Shown: in pieces, positions 6,803 to 14,303 of the stretch
Position numbering within the stretch: the stretch's first letter is position 1
How the letters are laid out: every line of letters begins with the position of its first letter
From: an uncultured Oscillospiraceae bacterium
Lineage (GTDB): Bacteria; Bacillota; Clostridia; Oscillospirales; Acutalibacteraceae
Direction: 5' to 3'
Length of the DNA: 15,105 nt
Assembly (NCBI GenBank): GCA_900548305.1
Contig: URJZ01000029.1
Coordinates: 1 to 15,105 of the forward strand
Notes under the pieces: model-generated
What the model was told of the DNA's origin: nothing
What the model saw: the letters and a program-made list of their open reading frames with translations, nothing else
The model's database searches: none
Made by a program: the position numbers and the translations under genes

Positions 6803-9181
6803 ATGGATATTTTAAAGCAACTTGGAAAACGTATTATTTTCTTTGAGGGCGGCATGGGTTCCATTTTACAGCAAAATGGACTTGCCCCGGGAGAATTGCC
6901 TGAAGTCTGGAATGTAGAAAAACCTGAGTTCATTTTAAATGTACATCGAGAATATTTAAAAGCAGGATGCGATATAGTCAAAACAAATACATTTGGCGCA
7001 AACTCCATTAAAATGGAAGACAGCGGTTACACAGCAAAAGAATTGATTGAAAAAGCAGTTTCCATTGCAAAACAAGCAGTAAACGAAAACGGTCATGGAT
7101 TGGTTGCTATGGATATTGGTCCTACAGGCAAACTGCTTCGCCCATTGGGAGATTTGGAATTTGACGGGGCATACGAAGCATTTAAAGAAATGGCTATAGT
7201 AGGCGAACAAGCAGGAGCTGATGTAGCTCTGATTGAAACCATGAGCGATACACATGAAGTAAAGGCAGCGGTACTGGCGGTAAAAGAAAATACAAAATTA
7301 CCTGTATTTGTTACCATGACATTTGACGAAAATGCAAAACTACTGACAGGCGGAGATATTCTCGCGGCAGTGGCACTGTTGGAAGGCCTCGGCGTAGATG
7401 GAATCGGCTTTAACTGCGGACTTGGTCCAACACAAATGAAAGCGTTTATGAAAGAGCTGACAGCCTGCTGCTCCACTCCTATTATTGTAAATCCCAATGC
7501 AGGTTTGCCTAAAAATATAAACGGACAAACTGTATACGATGTAAATCCCGAAGAATTTGCAAAAGAAATGCTCGATATTGTTATGGAAGGCGCCTGGATT
7601 ATCGGCGGTTGCTGCGGAACAACTCCCGCACATCTTGCAGAAACCATCAAGGTATGTAAAGGTATTATGCCTGTTCCCCTAGAGCAGAAGAATCTTACCG
7701 TCATCTCTTCCTATACCCATACCGTTCAGTTTGGTCCTCGCCCAATTATCATAGGAGAGCGTATCAATCCAACAGGTAAATCTCGTTTTAAGCAAGCCTT
7801 GCGTGATCATGATATGGATTATATCTTAAAAGAAGGCATTACTCAGCAGCAAAACGGAGCACATGTATTAGATGTAAATGTGGGCTTACCAGAAATTGAT
7901 GAAGTACAATTAATGCAAGACGCAATCAAAGAAATTCAAAGTGTAATCGACCTTCCGTTACAAATTGATACCACAGATCCAATAGCAATGGAAAAAGCCA
8001 TGCGTATATATAACGGAAAGCCGTTAATTAACTCTGTAAACGGAAAAGAACATTCTATGCACGAAGTGTTCCCTCTTGTAAAAAAATACGGTGGTGTTGT
8101 CATCGCCTTAACTTTAGATGAAAACGGCATCCCTCCTACCGCAGAAGGACGTTTGGAGGTTGCGAAAAAAATCATTGCGACAGCTGAAACATATGGTATT
8201 CCAAAAACAGATTTGATATTTGACGTACTCGCTATGACCATTAGTGCCGAACAAGAAGCAGCTGCCGTAACATTAAAGGCATTACAGCTCATTCGCGACG
8301 AATTGGGTGCCTATACTTCTTTAGGTATTTCCAATATTTCTTTTGGACTGCCCCAACGAGAAAATATTAATGCCTCATTTTTTACAATGGCTCTACAAAA
8401 TGGATTAAGTGCGGCTATTATGAATCCCGGTTCACAAGGTATGATGAAAGCATATTATTCTTACTGTGCACTAAGCGGTGTTGACAAACAATGCATGGAA
8501 TATATTTCTGTTTACTCCGGACAAACAACAGAGGCAACCGCCCCTGTCGGAGCTAATATACCTCTGGATCAAGCCGTTATCAAAGGACTAAAAGAAAGTG
8601 CTCATGCAGCTGCGCAAGAATTGTTAAAAACAATGGAGCCATTAGAAATTATCAACAAACTATTGGTACCGGCTCTGGATGTTGTTGGTAAAGAATTTGA
8701 ACAGGGCACACTGTTCCTTCCTCAATTGTTGATGAGTGCCGAAGCTGCCAAAGCTGCTTTTGAAGCAATTAAAGTACATTTTGAAAAAAGCGGCACTGTT
8801 CAGGAAAAAGGAGAAAAAATTATTCTGGCAACTGTAAAAGGTGATATTCACGATATTGGAAAAAATATTGTAAAAGTACTTTTAGAAAACTATAGCTATG
8901 ATGTCATTGATCTTGGAAAAGATGTTGACCCAGGTTTGGTTGTAGATACTGCCATAGAGCAAAATGTTCAATTGGTAGGACTTAGCGCACTAATGACAAC
9001 TACTGTTGTAAATATGGAAGAAACCATTCGATTATTAAAAGAAAAAGCTCCTCATGTTAAAGTTATGGTAGGAGGCGCTGTATTAACGCAAGAATATGCA
9101 GATATGATACATGCAGACTTTTATTCAAAAGATGCAATGGGCTCTGTATATTATGCGCAAAGATTATTCGGAAAAGAATAA
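6803..9181 (+). CDS. metH: Cobalamin-dependent methionine synthase lacking the activation domain
   Basis: Transfers the methyl group from 5-methyl-THF through cobalamin to homocysteine, giving methionine. In 792 residues the modules are a homocysteine-binding barrel (about 1-290) with zinc ligands C205, C270 and C271 (GGCCGTTP); a pterin-binding barrel (about 310-570); the B12 helical cap (about 590-665); and the B12 Rossmann domain with DIHDIG (681-686), whose H683 is the lower axial cobalt ligand. Full-length enterobacterial MetH has about 1,200 residues; the missing C-terminal reactivation module is the preceding gene. The start has AAAGGA about 9 nt upstream and follows the upstream stop by 2 bp, so translation is likely coupled. 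A strong terminator follows. Confidence 0.97.
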   Translation: MDILKQLGKRIIFFEGGMGSILQQNGLAPGELPEVWNVEKPEFILNVHREYLKAGCDIVKTNTFGANSIKMEDSGYTAKELIEKAVSIAKQAVNENGHGLVAMDIGPTGKLLRPLGDLEFDGAYEAFKEMAIVGEQAGADVALIETMSDTHEVKAAVLAVKENTKLPVFVTMTFDENAKLLTGGDILAAVALLEGLGVDGIGFNCGLGPTQMKAFMKELTACCSTPIIVNPNAGLPKNINGQTVYDVNPEEFAKEMLDIVMEGAWIIGGCCGTTPAHLAETIKVCKGIMPVPLEQKNLTVISSYTHTVQFGPRPIIIGERINPTGKSRFKQALRDHDMDYILKEGITQQQNGAHVLDVNVGLPEIDEVQLMQDAIKEIQSVIDLPLQIDTTDPIAMEKAMRIYNGKPLINSVNGKEHSMHEVFPLVKKYGGVVIALTLDENGIPPTAEGRLEVAKKIIATAETYGIPKTDLIFDVLAMTISAEQEAAAVTLKALQLIRDELGAYTSLGISNISFGLPQRENINASFFTMALQNGLSAAIMNPGSQGMMKAYYSYCALSGVDKQCMEYISVYSGQTTEATAPVGANIPLDQAVIKGLKESAHAAAQELLKTMEPLEIINKLLVPALDVVGKEFEQGTLFLPQLLMSAEAAKAAFEAIKVHFEKSGTVQEKGEKIILATVKGDIHDIGKNIVKVLLENYSYDVIDLGKDVDPGLVVDTAIEQNVQLVGLSALMTTTVVNMEETIRLLKEKAPHVKVMVGGAVLTQEYADMIHADFYSKDAMGSVYYAQRLFGKE

Positions 9182-9188
9182 TCTTCAT

Positions 9189-9239
9189 ACAAAAATCCCC
9201 TCTCCAAGTATGATAATACATTGGAAAGGGGATTTTTGT
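9189..9239. terminator. Bidirectional terminator between convergent metH and pstS
   Basis: ACAAAAATCCCCTCTCCAA (9189-9207) pairs with TTGGAAAGGGGATTTTTGT (9221-9239) with one mismatch, loop 13 nt. The arms carry an A-run on one side and a T-run on the other, so the GC-rich core is followed by U-rich RNA on both strands. It closes the metF-metH operon and, 50 bp past the pstS stop, the pstS transcript. Confidence 0.9.
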
Positions 9240-9289
9240 TGATCTATAGTTTAGGGAAAATGTAGTAAGTAAAAGAATATTTGCTATAA

Positions 9290-10156
9290 TTATTCTGCCG
9301 GAATCAGTCCAACATCTTTAATTACTTGTTTACCTTCGTCAGATTTTATAAAATCAAACCAAGCCTTTACAAGTTCACTGTCAGTACCTTTTTTATAAAT
9401 TTGAATAAATGGTCTGGATACTTTATAGGTACCATTCAGAATATTTTCATCTGTAGCCTCAACACCGTCAACTTTTACAGCTTTGATGGATGGAGATACG
9501 GATGCCAAAGAGATGTAACCAACTGCTGCAGGGTCGCTTGCTACACGATTTAATACTTCACCTGTTGAAGTTAACTCTGCTGCATAGTTTGCTTCACCCT
9601 CTACACCGAAAATAGCCTCAAAACCATCTCTTGTTCCGGAAGAAGCCTCGCGGCCCAATACTGTAATAGCTTTATCTTGTCCGCCAACTTCGCTCCAGTT
9701 GGTAATTTCACCTGTAAAGATTTTTGCAATTTGCTCTTGTGTTAAATCGCTTACAGGATTATCTTTATGTATTGCAATTGCAATACCGTCTGTTGCAATT
9801 TGAACCACCTCAAATTGATCCGGATTTTCACTGTCTTTTAATTCACGAGAAAGGTCACCAATCAAAGCAGTTCCGGCAAGTACAGCTTTGGAAGCATCAC
9901 CGGAACCGGTTCCGCTTTTTTCTACTGTAACACCAGGATTTTGCTCATGGAATACTTCACCCAAAGCTTGGCAAACAGTTGCCATGGATGTAGAACCATT
10001 CAAAGTTAGTTTTCCGCTTAAAGAACTTTCTGCGGTACCCCCTCCGGATGTACCGGTATCAGTAGTTCCACAACCCGCAAATAGCGCTGCTGTAGAAACC
10101 ATGAGAGCAGAAGCAAGTACTGCTGTAACAATTCTTTTAATTTTTGTTTTTCTCAT
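9290..10156 (-). CDS. pstS: Phosphate ABC transporter substrate-binding lipoprotein PstS
   Basis: An extracytoplasmic phosphate-binding protein tethered to the membrane, which delivers phosphate to PstCAB. The 288 residues open with a lipoprotein signal (positive MRKTKIKR, hydrophobic stretch, lipobox LFAGC with C29), then a Ser/Gly/Thr linker. Binding-site loops of the family are visible: NGSTSM, SGTGSGDA, and REASSGTRDGF. The SD AGGAG (10166-10170) lies 9 nt before ATG 10156. No pstC, pstA, pstB or phoU adjoins: the next gene downstream is convergent metH. It is therefore either solitary or detached from the main pst operon. PhoP-like repeats upstream suggest phosphate-starvation control. 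Confidence 0.95.
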   Translation of the reverse strand: MRKTKIKRIVTAVLASALMVSTAALFAGCGTTDTGTSGGGTAESSLSGKLTLNGSTSMATVCQALGEVFHEQNPGVTVEKSGTGSGDASKAVLAGTALIGDLSRELKDSENPDQFEVVQIATDGIAIAIHKDNPVSDLTQEQIAKIFTGEITNWSEVGGQDKAITVLGREASSGTRDGFEAIFGVEGEANYAAELTSTGEVLNRVASDPAAVGYISLASVSPSIKAVKVDGVEATDENILNGTYKVSRPFIQIYKKGTDSELVKAWFDFIKSDEGKQVIKDVGLIPAE

Positions 10157-10168
10157 TTTTTCTTTCTC

Positions 10169-10190
10169 CTCATCTGTTTGTTAAGATGAG
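10169..10190 (-). promoter_or_regulatory. Hairpin abutting the pstS Shine-Dalgarno
   Basis: In the transcript, CTCATCT (10190-10184) and AGATGAG (10175-10169) form a perfect 7-bp stem with an 8-nt loop. The 3' arm runs directly into the SD GAGGAG and shares its first bases, so folding could limit pstS translation. A second inverted pair, GTTTACA/TGTAAAC (10195-10215), lies just upstream in the promoter or 5' UTR. Confidence 0.45.
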
Positions 10191-10220
10191 TTTAGTTTAC
10201 AGCCTGTTTGTAAACCCTGC

Positions 10221-10278
10221 GTTAAAATTAATTTAGAGTTCATTTAAAAGCTCAATATCATTTTAATACCAATTTAAC
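10221..10278. promoter_or_regulatory. Pho-box-like array of TTA(A/G)xA repeats upstream of pstS
   Basis: On the plus strand TTAAAA (10222), TTAGAG (10233) and TTAAAA (10244) are spaced exactly 11 bp, followed by TTAATA (10263) and TTAACA (10274), also 11 bp apart. Tandem TTAACA-like hexamers with an 11-bp period are the pattern bound by PhoP of Bacillus-type firmicutes. The motifs lie 66-120 bp upstream of the pstS start codon. They read on the strand opposite pstS; whether that orientation fits activation is not clear to me. Confidence 0.5.
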
Positions 10279-10289
10279 AAAACATAATG

Positions 10290-10343
10290 GTACAGGAACC
10301 CCTTATAATGGATGGGTGACCATTATTCCATATCTCCCTGTAC
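10290..10343. repeat. 54-bp nested dyad upstream of the Pho-like repeats
   Basis: The outer arms GTACAGG (10290-10296) and CCTGTAC (10337-10343) are perfect. The inner arms ATAATGG (10305-10311) and CCATTAT (10320-10326) are also perfect, around an 8-nt loop. ATAATGG occurs once more as a direct copy at 10284-10290. No T-run follows on either strand, so it is not a typical terminator. Between 10344 and 10571 I see no gene, promoter or structure that I can support. Confidence 0.55.
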
Positions 10344-10571
10344 AAATAAGAAAAACGCTATTAATTTGTAAATATCACGTTCAATGTTATCGGGAAGGAA
10401 AACATTCTAATATAAATAAAATACCTTAACGTAGAAAGTAAATTAATTCAATATAATATGTTTAAGACCTAAATCGTTAAAACAACTTTTCTCGATGCAA
10501 ATACAAAGATAAATCTAACTCTATATTTACTGTTTCTTTAGTTTTATAATAAGGCAGACCCTATTTGTTTA

Positions 10572-10691
10572 TTAAAATGAGAAAAGAGCGGCAATAATAA
10601 TTGTAGCTAACATCAATAATGCACAGCCCATTGCAACAATACGAATGATCCATGTTCGTTTATCAATTTTCTTTTTCTTTTTTTTAACCAT
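10572..10691 (-). CDS. 39-residue Lys-rich single-span membrane miniprotein
   Basis: An unbroken short frame encodes MVKKKKKKIDKRTWIIRIVA, then MGCALLMLATIIIAALFSF and a stop. The first 13 residues are strongly basic, and residues 15-39 form one membrane segment, predicting N-in topology with almost nothing outside. An AGAGG SD lies about 10 nt before the ATG, and a plausible promoter stands upstream. The layout recalls the DUF4044/Prli42-like miniproteins of firmicutes (Lys-rich head, one span), but I cannot confirm homology. It is divergent from the LCP gene. The basic run followed by a span resembles the membrane entry of that LCP protein, which might be coincidence. Function unknown. Confidence 0.7.
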   Translation of the reverse strand: MVKKKKKKIDKRTWIIRIVAMGCALLMLATIIIAALFSF

Positions 10692-10731
10692 AAAAATGCT
10701 GCCTCTTTTCCGATAAAATATATTTATATTT

Positions 10732-10760
10732 ATGATAATCAATGGTTTTTACAAAATCAA
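10732..10760 (-). promoter_or_regulatory. Predicted promoter of the 39-residue miniprotein gene
   Basis: On the minus strand TTGATT (10760-10755), a 17-bp spacer and TATCAT (10737-10732). The transcript would start about 35 nt before the ATG. The -35 lies inside the left arm of the palindrome at 10751-10771. Confidence 0.45.
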
Positions 10761-10771
10761 GTTGATTTTGT
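10751..10771. promoter_or_regulatory. 21-bp perfect operator-like palindrome
   Basis: Arms ACAAAATCAA (10751-10760) and TTGATTTTGT (10762-10771) are perfect reverse complements around a single G. The one-base centre argues against an RNA hairpin and for a dimeric repressor or activator site. It overlaps the -35 of the minus-strand miniprotein promoter and lies 50 bp upstream of the LCP -35, so one protein could control both divergent genes. Confidence 0.6.
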
Positions 10772-10820
10772 ATTTAAACTGTAAGAATTTAAGAAAATAA
10801 GTCTTCCATAGCATGGACAG

Positions 10821-10849
10821 TTGACATAAGTACTACAATACAATAAAAT
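10821..10849 (+). promoter_or_regulatory. Strong sigma-A promoter for the LCP gene
   Basis: A perfect TTGACA (10821-10826), a 17-bp spacer and TAAAAT (10844-10849). The predicted start near 10856 leaves a 5' UTR of about 78 nt before ATG 10934. A short dyad TCCAT/ATGGA (10805-10817) stands just upstream of the -35. Confidence 0.8.
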
Positions 10850-10933
10850 AAAATAGATTATATTTATTTTATACATATATAATATAGCATGATAACAATA
10901 TCGCGATTTTCCAATCGCTTAAAGGAGTATACT

Positions 10934-12241
10934 ATGGCAGATAACAATCGCGGACGTCCCCGTGATGATGACAGAGATATTTATTCTTCTAGCAGGAAAC
11001 AAAAAAATTCCCAAAGGTCTCCCCGCTACAGAACAGACGAAACAAATCCACCACGTAGTAGAACTCAGGGACAGCAAAATCGTCCTGAACGAACAAGTGG
11101 TTCTGCTCAACAAAATCAACATAGAAACAGTGGAAGGACAAGTAGAACCCCTTCCTCCAATGAAGATATTGACCGCTATAATTATGTCAATCGTGATATT
11201 TACAGTTCCTCAAAAAAATCAAGAAAAAATGGCGGCGGTAATGATTTACCTCCCAAAAAGAAAAAAAAGAAAGCTAAAAAAATCATCATTGCAATTATAT
11301 GCGTTGTAGTTGCAATTATCATCGGTATTGTCGCCTTTGTTGCCATTATGCTTTCACGAATCAATTATAAGCCTGTTGATACTACCAGTTATATAGAACA
11401 GCCAACCGATGCACCTACTTGGGATGTAATTTCCGATAATGCTATTACCAATATTCTATTATTAGGTGTTGACCGAAGCGAAGATGGAACGGCACAACGT
11501 TCGGATACTATGATGTTGATTTCCATCAACAGTAAAACAAAGAATTTGAATATGGTCTCCTTCCTGCGCGATTTATATGTTGAAATTCCAACCGCAGGAA
11601 AAAATAAAATCAATGCTGCATACACCATAGGAAGTCAAAGCGACGTAGGCGGAGCCGGTTTAACCATGCAAACCATTGAAAATAACTTCCGCATTGATAT
11701 TGATCATTATGTAGAAATCGACTTTGAAAACTTTATTGAATTAATCGATGCCATGGATGGTATTGATATTGAAATGACGCAAGACGAAGTAGACTATATG
11801 AGCGGTTGGTACCATGGAGAATACGGAGAATATATTGATTTGCATGTTGGGGTAAACCATCTAGACGGAAAAGGTGCTTTAACATTTGCCAGAATTCGTA
11901 AGTTAGATAGCGACTTTGGCAGAACAGGACGTCAACGTCAGGTTATGATTGCCATATTTGATAAATTCAAAACACTAAATCCCGCACAAATGACCTCCGT
12001 ATTCTATAATTATGCACAGTATATTACAACAGACTTATCTAGCAATGATATCCTTTCTCTTGCAACGCAAGCAGGTACTATTCTTGGATACGAAATACAA
12101 ACATCTCATGTTCCGGAAGATGGCCTTTATTCTGAAATAGATTACAATTTAGTTCCTGACCTCCCTGCTACATGCGCAAGTTTAAGAGAGTTCTTATATG
12201 GCTCTGACAGTTCAAACAGTTCAACAAAAAATACAAACTAA
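10934..12241 (+). CDS. LytR-CpsA-Psr (LCP) family cell-wall glycopolymer ligase
   Basis: LCP enzymes transfer lipid-linked anionic glycopolymers to peptidoglycan on the outer membrane face. The protein has 435 residues. An unusually long cytoplasmic tail (1-116) is rich in Arg/Asn/Gln/Ser and contains two copies of RDIYSSS (14-20, 87-93), then a Lys run and one membrane span (about 117-140). The LCP domain (about 170-345) shows NILLLGVD, RSDTMMLISI, SFLRDLYVEIP, a KINAAY segment and FARIRKLDSDFGRTGRQRQ, holding the conserved Asp and Arg residues that bind the pyrophosphate and Mg. The start is placed at 10934, not the in-frame ATG 10889, because AAAGGAG (10921-10927) lies 6 nt before it. The gap to metG is 31 bp; no terminator is seen, so read-through is likely. 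Confidence 0.93.
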   Translation: MADNNRGRPRDDDRDIYSSSRKQKNSQRSPRYRTDETNPPRSRTQGQQNRPERTSGSAQQNQHRNSGRTSRTPSSNEDIDRYNYVNRDIYSSSKKSRKNGGGNDLPPKKKKKKAKKIIIAIICVVVAIIIGIVAFVAIMLSRINYKPVDTTSYIEQPTDAPTWDVISDNAITNILLLGVDRSEDGTAQRSDTMMLISINSKTKNLNMVSFLRDLYVEIPTAGKNKINAAYTIGSQSDVGGAGLTMQTIENNFRIDIDHYVEIDFENFIELIDAMDGIDIEMTQDEVDYMSGWYHGEYGEYIDLHVGVNHLDGKGALTFARIRKLDSDFGRTGRQRQVMIAIFDKFKTLNPAQMTSVFYNYAQYITTDLSSNDILSLATQAGTILGYEIQTSHVPEDGLYSEIDYNLVPDLPATCASLREFLYGSDSSNSSTKNTN

Positions 12242-12272
12242 AAATTTATAATGGAAGACAGATGAGAATATT

Positions 12273-14237
12273 ATGGAAAAGAAAAAAACATTTTATATTA
12301 CAACTCCAATTTATTATCCATCAGGAAAAGCCCATATTGGCCACAGTTATTGCACAGTAGGCAGCGATGCAATTGCACGCTATAAAAGAATGCAGGGTTA
12401 TGACGTTATGTTTTTAACCGGCACAGATGAACATGGACAAAAAATTGAATTAAACGCTGCAAAAGAAGGTGTTACTCCGAAAGAATATGTGGATAACATT
12501 GTACATGGTTTCCAGGAACTTTGGAAATTATTAAATATTTCCAATGATAAATTTATTCGTACCACAGATGAAATCCACGTAAAAGGCGTACAAAAAATCT
12601 TTAGAGAGCTTTACGATAAAGGTGAAATTTATAAAGGAGCATATAAAGGTTGGTACTGTACTCCATGTGAATCATTCTGGACTGAAACTCAGCTAAAAGA
12701 CGGAAAATGTCCTGACTGTGGACGAGAAGTAAAATGGGATGAAGAAGAAGCTTATTTCTTCCGTCTATCTAATTATGGCGATAAACTGTTAAAGTTATAT
12801 GAGGAACATCCTGAGTTCATTCAGCCGGAAAGCCGTAAAAATGAGATGATTAACTTTATCAAAAACGGATTGGATGACCTTTGTGTTTCCCGTACCAGCT
12901 TTTCATGGGGTATTCCTGTAGACTTTGATCCCAAACACGTTGTATATGTATGGCTTGATGCTTTAACCAACTATATTACAGCCATGGGATATGACTCCAA
13001 TGACGATTCTGATTATCAAAAATATTGGCCGGCAGATGTCCACTTTGTAGGAAAAGAAATCGTTCGTTTCCACACCATTATTTGGCCGGCTATGCTTATG
13101 GCTCTTAATTTGCCTCTGCCAAAACAAGTATACGGCCACGGCTGGCTATTGTTCGGCGATGGCACCAAAATGTCAAAATCAAAAGGTAATGTAGTAGATC
13201 CGGTCGTGTTGTGTGACCGTTACGGTGTCGATGCAATCCGTTATTTCCTATTAAGAGAAATTCCATTTGGTGCAGATGGTACTTTTACAAACGAAGCCTT
13301 AATCAATCGAATTAACTCTGACCTGGCAAACGACCTTGGAAATCTGCTTTCACGTACAACTGCTATGGCTCAAAAGTATTTTGGAGGTACCATTCCTGCT
13401 GAACGTGAAGAAGATGAACTGGATAAAGAATTAATTCAAATGGCAACTCAATTGCGTGAAAAATGCGATGCACAGGTATCCGGCTACCAATTTTCAAATG
13501 CACTTGCTGAAATTTGGAAGTTAATTGCACGTACCAATAAATATATTGATGAAACTATGCCTTGGGTACTTGGTAAAGATGAATCCAAACGCGCCAGACT
13601 TGCAACAGTAATTTATAATCTTTGCGAAGTACTGCGTATTATCTCTATTTTGTTAACACCGTTTATGCCATCCACTACCCCAAAAATTCAGGAACAAATC
13701 GGTGCAAAAAATCAGGAACTCTCTTATGAAACAGCAGATAAATGGGGTATCTTGCCTACTGACGCCGTTATTACAAAGGGAGAAACATTATTCCCTCGTA
13801 TTGATGTAGACGCTGAAATTGAAGAGTTAAATAAATTAATTCCAAATCCTGCTGCATTGAAACAAAAGGAAGAAGCGAAAAAAGAAAGCAAACCGGAAGG
13901 AATTACAAAATTTTCTGAAATCACATTTGAAGATTTTTCAAAAATTGAATTGCGTGTCGGTAAAATTTTAGACTGCGAACCGGTAAAAAAATCTAAAAAG
14001 TTATTAAAATTAACAGTAAATGACGGAGAAAAAGAACGTACTGTTGTTTCCGGTATTTCTCAATGGTATCAACCGGATGATTTAATCGGACATCACATTA
14101 TATTAGTAGCAAATCTAAAACCTGCAAAATTGTGCGGAGTAGAAAGCCAAGGTATGATTCTGGCAGCCGATTGTGATGAAAACACTGTAAAAGTTATTTT
14201 TGTAGACGATATGCCCGCAGGCAGCGGCATTCACTAA
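12273..14237 (+). CDS. metG: Methionyl-tRNA synthetase
   Basis: A class I synthetase that charges tRNA-Met and initiator tRNA with methionine. At 654 residues it is the long form. The Rossmann catalytic domain has HIGH (21-24) and KMSKS (299-303). The connective insertion carries a four-cysteine zinc knuckle, C129/C132 and C146/C149. It is followed by the helical anticodon-binding domain (about 340-500), a Lys/Glu-rich linker (about 515-545) and a C-terminal EMAP/Trbp-type tRNA-binding domain (FSKIELRVGKILDCEPVKKS onward), which also gives dimerisation. The SD is weak (GATGAG about 9 nt before the ATG). It follows the LCP gene by 31 bp and precedes tatD; metG-tatD is a common firmicute pairing. 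No T-box leader is visible upstream. Confidence 0.97.
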   Translation: MEKKKTFYITTPIYYPSGKAHIGHSYCTVGSDAIARYKRMQGYDVMFLTGTDEHGQKIELNAAKEGVTPKEYVDNIVHGFQELWKLLNISNDKFIRTTDEIHVKGVQKIFRELYDKGEIYKGAYKGWYCTPCESFWTETQLKDGKCPDCGREVKWDEEEAYFFRLSNYGDKLLKLYEEHPEFIQPESRKNEMINFIKNGLDDLCVSRTSFSWGIPVDFDPKHVVYVWLDALTNYITAMGYDSNDDSDYQKYWPADVHFVGKEIVRFHTIIWPAMLMALNLPLPKQVYGHGWLLFGDGTKMSKSKGNVVDPVVLCDRYGVDAIRYFLLREIPFGADGTFTNEALINRINSDLANDLGNLLSRTTAMAQKYFGGTIPAEREEDELDKELIQMATQLREKCDAQVSGYQFSNALAEIWKLIARTNKYIDETMPWVLGKDESKRARLATVIYNLCEVLRIISILLTPFMPSTTPKIQEQIGAKNQELSYETADKWGILPTDAVITKGETLFPRIDVDAEIEELNKLIPNPAALKQKEEAKKESKPEGITKFSEITFEDFSKIELRVGKILDCEPVKKSKKLLKLTVNDGEKERTVVSGISQWYQPDDLIGHHIILVANLKPAKLCGVESQGMILAADCDENTVKVIFVDDMPAGSGIH

Positions 14238-14247
14238 GTTATGTTTG

Positions 14248-14291
14248 ATACAGACTGCGGAATCTTAATTCTGTCAGTCTGTATTTTATTT
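14248..14291 (+). terminator. Strong hairpin with U-tract between metG and tatD
   Basis: ATACAGACTG (14248-14257) pairs perfectly with CAGTCTGTAT (14275-14284). Inside it CGGAAT pairs with ATTCTG (one G-U) around a CTTA loop, with a single bulged T. The run TTTTATTT (14284-14291) follows and leads straight into the tatD SD. It fits an intrinsic terminator, probably partial because of the interrupted U-tract, since no separate tatD promoter is evident. Confidence 0.7.
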
Positions 14292-14303
14292 GGAGGTCAT
14301 ACG

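Noticed and set aside
7093..7704. 203-codon minus-strand frame opposite metH
   Set aside because: It lies antisense to the well-conserved homocysteine-binding domain; no SD or recognisable protein character.
10290..10343. Insertion-sequence or MITE end
   Set aside because: There is no transposase, no paired terminal repeats further out and no visible target duplication; a genome-wide copy search would be needed.
10889..10933. Earlier in-frame ATG for the LCP gene
   Set aside because: It has no SD, while ATG 10934 has AAAGGAG at ideal spacing and gives a sensible N-terminus.
10821..12272. T-box control of metG
   Set aside because: Only 31 bp separate metG from the LCP gene, too short for a T-box, and no such motif lies before the LCP gene.
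14241..14303. Earlier in-frame ATG for tatD
   Set aside because: It has no SD and the extra codons coincide with a strong hairpin; ATG 14304 has GGAGGTC and matches the family start.
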